64,000 nucleotides of DNA from Fennellomyces sp. T-0311 (taxonomy: Eukaryota; Mucoromycota; Mucoromycetes; Mucorales; Lichtheimiaceae). Positions 35,822-46,541 of the stretch are shown piece after piece (the stretch's first letter is position 1; every line of letters starts with the position of its first letter). Under the pieces are notes generated by a model, which was given only the letters and a program-made list of their open reading frames with translations, had not been told where the DNA came from and searched no databases. A program made the position numbers and the translations under genes. The stretch is taken from contig JALLLT010000005.1 of the NCBI GenBank assembly GCA_025266875.1, positions 496,001 to 560,000 on the forward strand. Direction: 5' to 3'.

Positions 35822-36526
35822 ATGCTTGATAACAAAACTTCGAAACCACGGCCATTACGATTGAAAAAGATCTTTTCATCACCACATCAACGGAAAGATA
35901 GTCGCGAGATGGCAATATCACCTCCTTTGATGGGACCGGCCACAAGCGACCGAAGCCTCTACTCACTTGTTTCGCCCACACGACCCATGTTTGACGATTG
36001 CGCTGTTTTGAACTCGGTACCGCCACGGGTGAGCAGTATGCCGCAAAAGAGCCCCAGACGATATACGACAAAGAATGAACCAGTACCGCCACCCCCTGAA
36101 CCGCCCAAAAAATCGGCAGCACGACCTTCACGTCTGCCCCGTCCCATAACCACACCACCCTCAGGGGGTGATCGTCGACATTCATTTCATATACCGCCAC
36201 CAGCGTCGATCAACGCCTCCCAAGCATCTGTTCGTACAGCACCTGCTGCTCCGGTCAGTCATACATCCAGTCGATTTGCAGAAATGGCAACTACCAAGAA
36301 ACAAAAGCGGCAATCCAGAGCTGCGGCTGCTGCTACGATGCCTCCGCCTCGACCACTCCAGAAAAGTCGATCTACACCCCTACGGCGTATCAAGGCTTAC
36401 AATGTCGATTACGATCATCACTCGGAGATGGAACGTAGACGTAAACAAAAGGAACTGGAGGAGTTGATAGCGGGTGGGCGCCGAGGAAGCACACTCAAGT
36501 TGAGTTTGACGCCTCGGGGTCTGTAG
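35822..36526 (+). CDS. Basic, proline-rich disordered protein, 234 aa
   Basis: The ATG at 35822 (MLDNKTSKPRPLRLKKIF) follows a long CT-rich leader (about 35750-35820) of the kind seen before fungal starts, so I prefer it over the in-frame upstream extension to 35675. The product is Ser/Pro/Arg-rich and almost certainly disordered: poly-Pro PVPPPPEPPKK, an Ala run SRAAAAATMPPP, RKQKELEELIAGGRRGS, and an end LKLSLTPRGL. Possible SH3-binding PxxP motifs and basophilic kinase sites (RRGS, RRHS) are present. There is no catalytic domain. It may be a cytoskeletal or signalling adaptor, but that is only inferred from composition. No intron is needed. Confidence 0.65.
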   Translation: MLDNKTSKPRPLRLKKIFSSPHQRKDSREMAISPPLMGPATSDRSLYSLVSPTRPMFDDCAVLNSVPPRVSSMPQKSPRRYTTKNEPVPPPPEPPKKSAARPSRLPRPITTPPSGGDRRHSFHIPPPASINASQASVRTAPAAPVSHTSSRFAEMATTKKQKRQSRAAAAATMPPPRPLQKSRSTPLRRIKAYNVDYDHHSEMERRRKQKELEELIAGGRRGSTLKLSLTPRGL

Positions 36527-39500
36527 TAGCACTTAATGATCGGAAGTTGCGGAGTTGTACTTTTTTTTTGCTGGACTCTATCATTTCTTGCCCCTCCAGT
36601 GTGATGCGAAGAAGGCCCAGCCCCCCTATAATTCATTTCATTTTAGTTACATTTAATTGAGTTTGCTTTATATTATATCCCACATATTGTTACGACTTAC
36701 AGAGAACTTAATGCCTTATACATTATCCCCCAGTAATATGCGTTTATTCCAACCACTATGTACTATTTTTTCTTTTCACTGTTTTCTTAATACACAAAAC
36801 AACACCGTAAACGGTAATCACGCCACATGTTTTTAAACTTTTGTAACTTTTCGGCCAGTATTTGTCGTACACTGCCCCCAATGAACACAAACCATTACCT
36901 CACATTGACACATTTGTACCTGCTTAAAAGAATATACTTGACGTTCGATCAATGTATTTTTTTTCGTGGTACCCATTTCCCCATTGGCCCGATCAATGGG
37001 ATCACTGGCATTGACAATTGTTCCTGACCGCGCCCACCTACGTAGTTCTGTCGTCATAATTTGCCCGGCGCTGCATGAAAATCCGGCAATAGATTTGCTC
37101 CAGCATTGTTCGGTGATCTCATCGTAGCACAAGTTGTACCACGAGTTGGCAAAAAAAAAAAAAACGTCTGTTCTCTTCTGCCTTGCACAATATGGTGGGA
37201 ATTAATGAGTAGACAGCTTAGCATGAGTTTATATTTTCTCACTGAATTGATTGCAACATATAAATAAATACGACTACTTATATATTCTCCACGTTTCTTT
37301 CAAGTTGACCGGATGATATGCTGATTGTGATAGCGTATACTTTTGTGCTGCCCGACGCACTAACTTTGGAAAAGCAAGGATAAAATGTAACCGCTTTCGA
37401 AAATGCTCTTAATTGGTTTATTTACGTTATCCTTCTCCCTGTGCCTTGTCCCCAGAAGTATGACTCGTGGTCGTTAACCGTTACTGACCGGATCAAAAGA
37501 TGTCGTACCCACTGTTACCAAATTAACTGTAAGCCCGTGTTGAGTATGAATGTAGTAAATGCCAGAGATAGCGTATCTTCATTTGCCTTTGTTCATGCAT
37601 GAATAAATCAGCAAAGAAAGGAAAATCAAGTGGTAAGGCAATGTATACGTATTATGCTGCAGATGGCAATGAGCAAAGCCACTTATCAGTTCTAATAACA
37701 ATTGAGAACCGTGTGGAGCAGCTGAAAACATATCGGCGGCGTTCGTATAGCAGCAGTAGCTTTGCAGACACAAGACATGTCGTCATCATGCGAGGCCTTT
37801 TTTTTTTGGAACAGATCAGTTTCCCACGACCAACACTTTCTATTCTTTCTCACGTTGGGATTCTCGCCTATCTTGTCAAAAATAATGAATCCAGCAACTA
37901 GGCAAGGGTGAAAGAAGCGTACTTTCACGATACCGGAGTGAGCAATTGGACCTTTGAGGCTTATCGCTTGAGAAGTAGCAGACATTGCAAGAACACATAT
38001 TGGGCAGATGGTGCATGTCCAGCGAAGCCGGATTGATATTTAAGGGATGAGAATTCCTCAGGTTCATGCGGATTCATCACCTGTTCAATGGTGGGATTGT
38101 CGTGTCTATCGAGCAAAGCGTTGAGATATTGTAGCTCGAGTCGATTATGCTTAAGGATATGAATCTGGCAAAAGATTTTATGGGTCCCTTTTGGTCCAAT
38201 CGAATTCGGAACACAGGGATACTTGATATTATCAACTGGCCCGGAAAGCGCATTTTGGTGGGTGGTATATCCGGTGCATTGAGATTGATGAAACGGCAGA
38301 AGTTGACGTATCAACCTGTCATCATAGCAGTTAAGTTTACCCTCCTTGCCGCCTTTTGTACACTCGTATCTGTGTCAAAGAATGTAAAAGCAGCTAATGT
38401 TGTACTGATAGTGTGAGTGATCTATCTAAACATAAAGTATTCTGATCTTACTTTTCCATATCTACTACACGACGAGCTACTGTAGTGGATCCGTTAGGTT
38501 CGGATTGCCTGTACATTTTTCACTTCGACATTTAAGTTTCAGTTTGTCGCTGACAAGCTTGATGAGCAAATGAGAGATCCAGACGAAACTACGCGGCTTA
38601 TAAAGCTCTTAACGTCGATTGCAGTTCACTCAAAGAAAGCTTCCGGTGGGTTTATCCAGAATGTCTTTTTTTCCGTACACATCTGGTTTTTCGTTCTCAT
38701 TGACTTGCTTGCCAATTTCGCTTTGAAATTCCCTAAGTACTCGTGAACTACACTTGTCTCCTCCTTTTCGTTTCCCTTGGATTGATCAGAGTGAGGTGCA
38801 AGTTTAGTTTTGTCATCGCCATATATCGCCGCCTATTTATTCAGCTGGATCTTCAATGATGACGCCATTGTCATCATCGCTAGTATCTTTCTCGCTGAAA
38901 TCCATCTCAAGTAGCTCTCCAACATGAGCGAGTCCTTTTTCTGTGATTGTAGTCGTATTTGTGACGTTGCTTCGGGCTCAGTCGAGAGGCAGAAAAGTCA
39001 GAAGGTTTTAGTTTGGGTCGCGAGATTTTGTTTTTCTCGATGTTCTTCATTTTTTACCGTTCCTCTATCATAGTGAAAAAATGCAATAGAAGAAAATGCT
39101 TTGCATGAATAGGACGGGTATTAGATTATGCAACCCAACTCGTTTGTTCGGCCCTTTTCATTGGCTGGCGTTGTTCACCCTTGTGACTGGCTCTATCATT
39201 CCCCCTTCTATGGTAGCCTTGCCAAGCATTTTTACACTTTTTTCTCGCGTTGCACGTTGTTGTTCGATCGAGGGACCGTCTTGGCGGGGCTTTATAGCTC
39301 GGCGACAATGGGGCTTCCTGTCAGAGGGTAACCAAAACGACAGATGAGCGCCGGCGGACCAACCACCAAGCACTAGGCGACTCCCCTGTTGCGACAGCCG
39401 CTGGCTACCACAAATAGTTCAGTCGTGTTGGTCGAAAGAGTTGGTATTGCCCTGCTTTTACAACGTGCACGCTTGGAGACTTATAGGCGGATAATTTAAA

Positions 39501-39600
39501 GGTATGTGTCAACTTATTTTGATTCGTCTGACTCATTGTGCGTATATACTCTTGTTTTGGATCTTGTAGAGTCTTATGCACGGACGTACACATGCATCTT
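36527..39600. other. Gene-poor stretch with decayed exon-like fragments
   Basis: Three fragments look once-coding. On the minus strand near 38,150-37,980 a run reads RLELQYLNALLDRHDNPT and SSLKYQSGFAGHAPSAQYV. On the plus strand at about 38,540-38,646 is FVADKLDEQMRDPDETTRL with a flanking donor. On the minus strand near 38,955-38,843 is ITEKGLAHVGELLEMDFSE, ending IEDPAE-stop. None joins to a neighbour in a consistent model and I recognise no family. They are probably relics of mobile or multi-copy genes. Confidence 0.35.
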
Positions 39601-39614
39601 AATCAAGTAGACTA

Positions 39615-39985
39615 TTGAAACTGGTGTGGTTTTCAATGATCATTGGTTGTTCAAAAAACAAGTTCTAATTCATTCTACAAATCTAGTAAACCAAGGCTCA
39701 TTATCAGTGATTCGGCTCCATATACGTCATAACTCGATGCATATTGTACTCGACTAGTCAATCAACGTCGCTATTTGTATTAATACTGGTACAGTTTTCC
39801 AGTGACCGCTGGTTGGTGAAGAAACAAGTAGTTTTAACTAATTCCACAGATTTTCCCGGGGAACGAATGAGGGAAGTGAACCAAGGCTCATTATCAGTGA
39901 TTCGGCTCCATATACGTCATAACTCAATACATATACTACTCGATTAGTCAATCAACGTCGCTATTTGTACTGATATATGCTGGTC
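39615..39985. repeat. Two-copy tandem duplication, about 170-190 bp unit
   Basis: CCAAGGCTCATTATCAGTGA and the following 85 bp or so occur at 39691 and again at 39881 with few changes. The preceding text (ACTGGTGTGGTTTTC against ACTGGTACAGTTTTC) also matches, more loosely. A third trace, GCTGGTCACTGTC, starts near 39980. No coding content. Confidence 0.8.
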
Positions 39986-40189
39986 ACTGTCAAAAGTATA
40001 TCGCACGTCAAAAATCACTCTCGTATTCAGACCAAGCATATAGAAGCTGTCATTACATATTTTTTGTGGATGTTTTAAAGGCAATTGCCAACGTTTTTCT
40101 TATTGAAATGAATAACGCAAAAGATCAATATGATATAAAAACAGCAAGGATATGTGTATATGTAGTGGATGGCATCGGAATTAAGAGGT

Positions 40190-42349
40190 GTGGTATATGA
40201 TAGGGCACTTTCGTTTCCTATCGCGGGGTTGTCGGTAAATGCTTTTAAGGACTTCATGTCCTAGAACTTTTGAGTTCTTTGGTGCAGTATCATCATTTTG
40301 AACACATAAGCGTTCGCAGGCGTCGATCACTGCCACAAGTTCTTTCAATTCCAACACGAAAGCCGGGAGGTCTTGGATGGTTCATGGGAATTTAAAGCGT
40401 GCGATCTCCCCAAAAACAAATATATCATCGTCGTTCCGGTGACAAAGGTGCAAAACGACGGTATTTCCTATCGAAAGCATACGCATTATAGTCAGCATCA
40501 CGGTGCGTACCAATAACATCCCAATAAGCTACTTACCAACAGCTTGGAATGATACTACGTATGGAACATAGCCAGTATTGATGGAATACTGGCTGAACAA
40601 CGAAATTCGTACCAGGTCCATATCAAGCAGCACATTGTCATTGCAGTGTGCAACTGCTTTTGCTTCCCCGAATTCCAACTGTTGTATCCAATATAAGCAT
40701 GCCCTAACAAGCTTCTTTGTTATCTATGCTGTCCATCAGCGAATAAGAGCTTTCCATCCTTACCGCCGCTTCCCACTTCCGACATCGGAACGTTGAGCTT
40801 CATGCTTGCCAAATACTCAACCAACCAGGGTACACATATGCATGATCTTCCGGTCAACGTGTCTCTTCACGGATATGCTCTGTCAGCATTCATCCTATCG
40901 ATCATCACGATCCGTAACTGCTCAATGATAATAAGGGTGACATTACACATCACTCACGGAAATACCGGCTTAAGAAAAACCCATCATGGATAAGCATTTA
41001 TTATAAATAGAGAGTGTAAAACATATGAAATAAATCAGTTACCTTTTGAGTCTCGCTGACATATTTGTCTTTTCTACTTGCTCTTCCTCTCTCTGATTTA
41101 ACATCAACGGGCACGTAGATGAACTTTCTTCCAGAAGGAGAAAGCAGCAATCCAGACGCGATGGATCCAGCACGTCAAGATCTTCTGAGATGGCTTGATC
41201 GGTCCTGTGAATAGAGACTTTATCAATAACTTGGAAACTAATCTTCAATGCGTAGTTTTTTACTTACCATTTAAAGATTTTGCTTTTGTCAGGATTATGG
41301 AACATGGACGAAATAATTGGATCAAGAAAACTGGTGATGAGTTCCATCTCCCCGACCTTCAAAGCATTCTCATCGCGGACTAGCTTCTTTACGCTATTTC
41401 ATCAAATATCATTAGTTCTTCATCCCTTAGCCGTTTCCATGCTCCCTTTACCGATTGACTATGGCGTCAATTGCCCGATACAGAGCTTCATGGTCGGACA
41501 GCTCGTATTGTAAATCGCTTAATCGCTTAATTGCCGTTTTACAATCGATTTGCTCATCTTTCAGAGCCTAAGTGAAGCAAGTGTTATTTTGATCGCTGGC
41601 TTATGCAATTGTTATACAATACCTCGACAATGTTGAGTAAGCTGCTTTTTGCGTTATTGCGCTGGTTGGTTGAGCTTTTGTCAAAGCCAAGACGCAAGAG
41701 AAATTTGCTATGCGCAGCTTTCAAAGTACCCGAACCGAAGATTGACACACCGAGAGTGTTTTGTTGCTTCGGTTCGGGCATGAGCATATTTGATAGCGAC
41801 CTAGATAGAGAATAATCAATATCTAAGCGGACTGTGTCGATTACCGCTGCAACTTACAATATTTTTTGTACATCACACTCGAGATATAGTTGCTTTTCAG
41901 CTGCTTGGGCCTGATAGGTGGCAAAAAGAGTTGCAGCGTTTTTGCCTTGTATTTCCCATTTTGGATCATCTGCGGTGCTGCTGATAAACTCGTAAAGTGG
42001 TTTTGGTCCACGCATGCGTAGTCTCTTTTTACGAATTCCCTGTAACAACGGTGTCATTTAGGATATACTGGATAGTTTTGAATGTAGCCTATTTGTTTTG
42101 TATGAACTTACATCACTGTCAGTGTTGCCGTTGTTGCGGCTGCTACTAGTGGGAATCGTGGTGGCGGTGTTGCAGGAGACTGTTGCGTCCCCTCTGATGG
42201 TATTGCCAACGATACTGCTTATAACTACATGTTGGTGGTTAACAACCGTACCACGCTCATGCTTACGCTAATATCACGCGCTTAGCGTCTTTTCACTTTA
42301 ATTTCGTCTTATCTTATTTACCTTCTTGCTTTTCAGCTTTGCTATCCAT
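40190..42349 (-). pseudogene. Degenerate copy of a mucoromycete multi-copy hypothetical gene
   Basis: From ATG 42349 (MDSKAEKQE) several exons join well: IRKKRLRMRGPKPLYEFIS, then EPKQQNTLGVSIFGSG, ALKDEQIDCKTAIKRLSDL, and VGEMELITSFLDPIISSMF ending IFKW. The last exons carry LEFGEAKAVAHCNDNVL (near 40,650) and FGEIARFKFP followed by an in-frame TGA and then TIQDLPAFVLELKELVAVI (near 40,350). I recall similar layouts (ELxTxFLxPIxxxMF, FGExK, LPxFVxxLxxL) as expanded hypothetical proteins in Mucorales; this is memory, not a search. The internal stop and an unreadable stretch between 41,040 and 40,680 suggest decay. Function unknown. Confidence 0.55.
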
Positions 42350-43320
42350 GTTTTCGCGTGGTTTTTTACTTCACGTGGAACAACTGGCTGGTTCGATATA
42401 ATACTCGAGTCTTGCTTGAACGAGTTACATAACGCTGTACGAGATCCATTTTTTGTTGCGCTGTAAATCTCAAGCGATTAATCGCTCGCTGCGGTGTTAT
42501 GGAAGTGCATATTCACAGGTATTTCGCTAGGCAATTTGTATTGTGTCAGTGTTGACATGGCGATCTGGATAGTGAAACAACAGGTCGCCGTGTTCTCATA
42601 TCGCATATATGCAAGTGAAGCGACTTGGCAGGATCATCCAATAGGAGCTGCTTACGCACACTTTCATCACACGATCCGAGTTTTCTTTGCTTGGTAACAT
42701 GAAGGTGTCCTCCCCCCTGGTGTTACGGTGCCCCATATCCGAAATTTCGGGCACCCTCTTGATGTATGGCTGACGGCAAAAAAGTGCGTTTTCGCGTTTC
42801 TTGATTCTTGGACTGTATTGAAGGCCTTGGTCTGAGTCAGCTACAGGATCTGAGTAAAGGAACCCTGCCGTGTGAGCAAAGAAATGTCTCTATACTATTG
42901 TACAATTTCCTTTCTACCTGAGTCCTTCTCTGAAAATACTCGACAAGCACATGCTTTATCGAGGAAACTTGAATGTACAACGAATAATCTTTAATGACAC
43001 AACAAAGTAATGGGAACGATTTTGAATCGTGCCCACGATTTGAAGAATTATACACTAGCAAACAAGCAACTATAAGCATACATACGATTTCACGATTCAA
43101 GTGAACACTCACGGGCAAAGCCTTCTTCTATCCTTGCCTGGGAAGAAAAACTTTTATTTATTTTTCGGGCAAAATTTCTCTTATAATGGAGAAGGGGTGC
43201 TTGTGCGACTACGTGATATATGTGGTAATGTAAAGGGGAAGGAGAGGGATTCTGTTCCCAGTGATTCGTCTCTCTTACTTATATATCCGTTTATCTGACT
43301 TACAATCCTTTCCTTCATAA
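42350..43320. other. Gene-free spacer
   Basis: No convincing exon. Plus-strand frames at 42,494-42,697 and 43,101-43,298 lack family features; the latter could be a decayed 5' part of the pseudogene that follows. Confidence 0.4.
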
Positions 43321-45940
43321 CAGGACCGAATAACAACGCGATGTACTTCATGACACATGTCAACTACGATCCCTCTGTCGACCTTCTCTCTTCTGTGGCA
43401 GAGATTACTATTTTAAGAGAATAATCGGTGCTCAGATAGCAGCAGATGCCTACACCACCCTGTTTGCCATATATGATGACCGTCCAGAATGGCCTTCAGT
43501 TTTATACCTGCCGCACGTAGTCCCTTCTGAGGATGCTTCACGACCACAACCGGTTAGTCTGCTACTTCTTTCAGGAATCATGCATTTTGTCGTCATCCAT
43601 TTAATCCCTTCACGCGCCAGGCATTTAAAATGGCCAGCTGTTAATTCATACCATGAAAAACTCTGGCAGTATTGGACATTCAGAAGATTTCAATGATACA
43701 TCGAAGTATCTATGTAGAAAGCGCCTCACAGATTACACGATACAATTCTATATGGGAGCTGGCGTGGCTGCTGAATACGCGTTATATAATATCTTTAAAA
43801 ATATATTTGAAGTATTACTTTATCAAATCCACCGTTGATAAGATAGTGTGTGCCAAAAAGTGTACTTCCAGAGGATACACACGAATTTCGGATACAGGGC
43901 GCATTTTCTCTCACAACAAACGCCGTGACACTGAGGATGAGGAGGGCCTTATTTTCATGTTACCGGTTTCTGTTGAAGAAGAAACTCCTGACCAAGAACC
44001 AGAGCTAGTGCCAGAGCTTGACGATTCCAGTGTTGTGGTAGAGCACCTTCATGATCTGGTCATCAAAGGTATAGCACGATAAAGAGTACTGGATCCACCC
44101 GAAGCCAGCCGTCTATTGCTCGATGGTATTCTGAATCTTTATACCATCCCCCTATATTTGTCTGGCCATCTGGTCGCCTTATCACCCGATAAGTTCTCTT
44201 GCCACATAGACTATGACTACATCAAATTTGACCAATGTGCTGGTACTCTTGATGGAGATGGCTATGGTGCCAAACCTACTGGGAGATGCATAGTTGACAT
44301 TGACAGATGATATCAAGCTTCCTATTTGCGCGTTATATTTTTAACAAGACTTTTAGTTTCTTTTACCTTTTGTCTCGCCAGTACCGATACAACAAATGTA
44401 GAAAGACGGTCATGGCACAGGAAGAAGGCATAATCAGCCGTCTATCGCGCCATCTCCAATTCATATTTCCCGCATACCTGACTCACAGAGCCGGTGTGTC
44501 GAAGCAGCTGTTTGACTTGATGGGCGCATGCTTCCAAAATGTTCTCGGACTTGAACGATTACATGATCTTCTTAACGAGTAACTTAGAGCTTACATACCT
44601 GAACACCATCGCCCACCGCCTCAAAAATCCACAGATACCTGATCGAATCAATGGCACCTTCAGAGGGAACCATATACCATTCTCGAAGTTTAGCAATCCC
44701 ATAAGATACGTCTGCTATGTTCCTCCCGCCACTTATCTCCGTTTAGTTCATACCGCTTTGATGGACGAGCTTCGGTCCTTATTGATAAAGGAATGATGGT
44801 GGTCGACGGCACAACCCTGAAAGGCGATCACTCTTTAAAATTATCAAATGTATGGCGAAGATTGGCGGCAATCCGGCATTTTGCACGATCTGGACGGGAT
44901 GCAGGGAAATCAGACTGCAACTGCTAGTTCTCGCGAAAAATCTCTCACTTCTGAAGCCAACCTTCGCGGGGATGCTCAAGGCGCCCCTTCCAATGACCCT
45001 TCTTAGCTGTCACTCCTTTCCCATGTTACCCAGCGTTGTATACCATCTTCTGCCGACGCCAATACGTACCTTGATTGCCTTCTTCGCCGTACATATCCTA
45101 TCCCCGAAGGATCAACGATTGCGATTGGGTTTAATTGCAGATGGAATTATGGCTCGACCACTGGATATATTGACCCAGGAGAAGTTGCTACTGTTCATAT
45201 TGCCTTCGAAGATACCGTCACCATTTCACCATCACGCTCATACAGATCCATCCAGATAAACTAGCTGAGCTTTTGAAAAAGCAACCGTGCCACCAAGACT
45301 GACCACAACGACGGTGGTGATCTGAAGGAAGTCAGCAGGGACTACGGGGTTTCATTAGACGAGGGGGGTTACGTGGAGCTTTAGGCTTTCAGTAGTGGGC
45401 AAGACTTCGTGTCTAGAGTGCCAATCTGTCTGACACTTGTACATCATTCCTCCGTGCAAGACTTGACAAGGATGACCAAATACGAATGAATGACTGGGAT
45501 GCGCCTGTACTCAATCCTGCTCATCGGATGTATGGACATCACTCAAAGTATACCTGTCGCTGATTGATAATGTATATATTGGAGAGATCGTTCCCATCCG
45601 CGATCCAAGTCCTCGTCTTATATGTTTTGGAATTCCTAGAACACGTGGCAGTGATTGGTGCCTGCAAATGGTCCTGTGTACAATCCAGCAATGTTTCAAC
45701 ACGAGCAGACAAAATGACTCTTGGACAGAAAAAACTCTCAAATCGATTTGCCCCAACCTTTGAGATAGGAAGCAGCAATGCGCTATCATGTACACTGCCC
45801 ATTCGGGTGCTTCACTTAGTAGATGGTCGAGTTATCTCAAGTAAATTGTACATGACATCTGTGGTACTACCTTATGATAACCTCCACAGTTGTGAAATAG
45901 TCACTCTCATTGTTTACCGTTTCCTACGGCACTGACCTGT
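43320..45940 (+). pseudogene. Decayed transposon-associated DnaQ-like exonuclease gene
   Basis: The reading hops among all three plus frames but keeps a recognisable order. First HVNYDPSVDLLSSVAEI, RIIGAQIAADAYTTLFAIY and RSIYVESASQITRYNS. Then HRLKNPQIPDRINGTF, VPPATYLRLVHTALMDEL and VVDGTTLKGDHS (about 44,797). Then GFNCRWNYGSTTGYIDPGE with TVHIAFEDTV (about 45,124-45,225), GGDLKEVSRDYGVSLDEGGY, NDWDAPVLNPAHRMYG and a shifted SSDVWTSLKVYLSLIDN. I recall this order (a DHSxK block before a GFDxEW exonuclease motif) from large fungal families linked to mobile elements. The metal-binding D-x-E of the DnaQ/WRN-type core is replaced (GFNCRW), and many frameshifts and stops are present. Confidence 0.5.
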
Positions 45941-46541
45941 GCGTTTTTTTTTAGCATTCTGTATGACCTTCAAGAATAAGGCTTTCAATCGTTTCGTAAT
46001 TTATAGTTAGCATGTATGTACCGCATAGTAGAGAGTTAGTATCTATAGGAGCTTGTCTAATGTTTGTTTTTCAGAAATAAATTATAACTTTTGAGGTACA
46101 TATACTTTGTGCCCGAGTTGGTCGCTATCATTTGTATTAATATGCAAGACAACGACTTCTATATATGCTAACTGATGTGCGCATCAATGGAAGTACGTAG
46201 CAGTGCGTTGTTGTATAAGGCGTAACGACGAATCCGTAAAATACACACTTCTTTACATATTGCATACGCGCATATAAAGAAAATGAGCAGCTCAGTTAAT
46301 AGTTTAACATTGATTTGCATTTTCAGTGAGCAGATTAGACTTTATAAGTAAGAACAAATATATAATACAAGATTTATAAAGCTAATCCAATGGTGTGCCA
46401 ATAACAATATTTTTGTGCCGACCAAGAATACCCTATATGCTGGCTCCGGAAAATAAGGGCAAGATTTAAGCGCTCCAGAAAATGAGTTTAATTGGCTTAT
46501 TACAGAAAAGAAGGCAACCCATACAACATGTAAATGGTTCA
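45941..46541. other. Gene-free spacer
   Basis: About 600 bp of AT-rich DNA at the 3' side of the deubiquitinase gene. Nothing recognisable. Confidence 0.5.
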
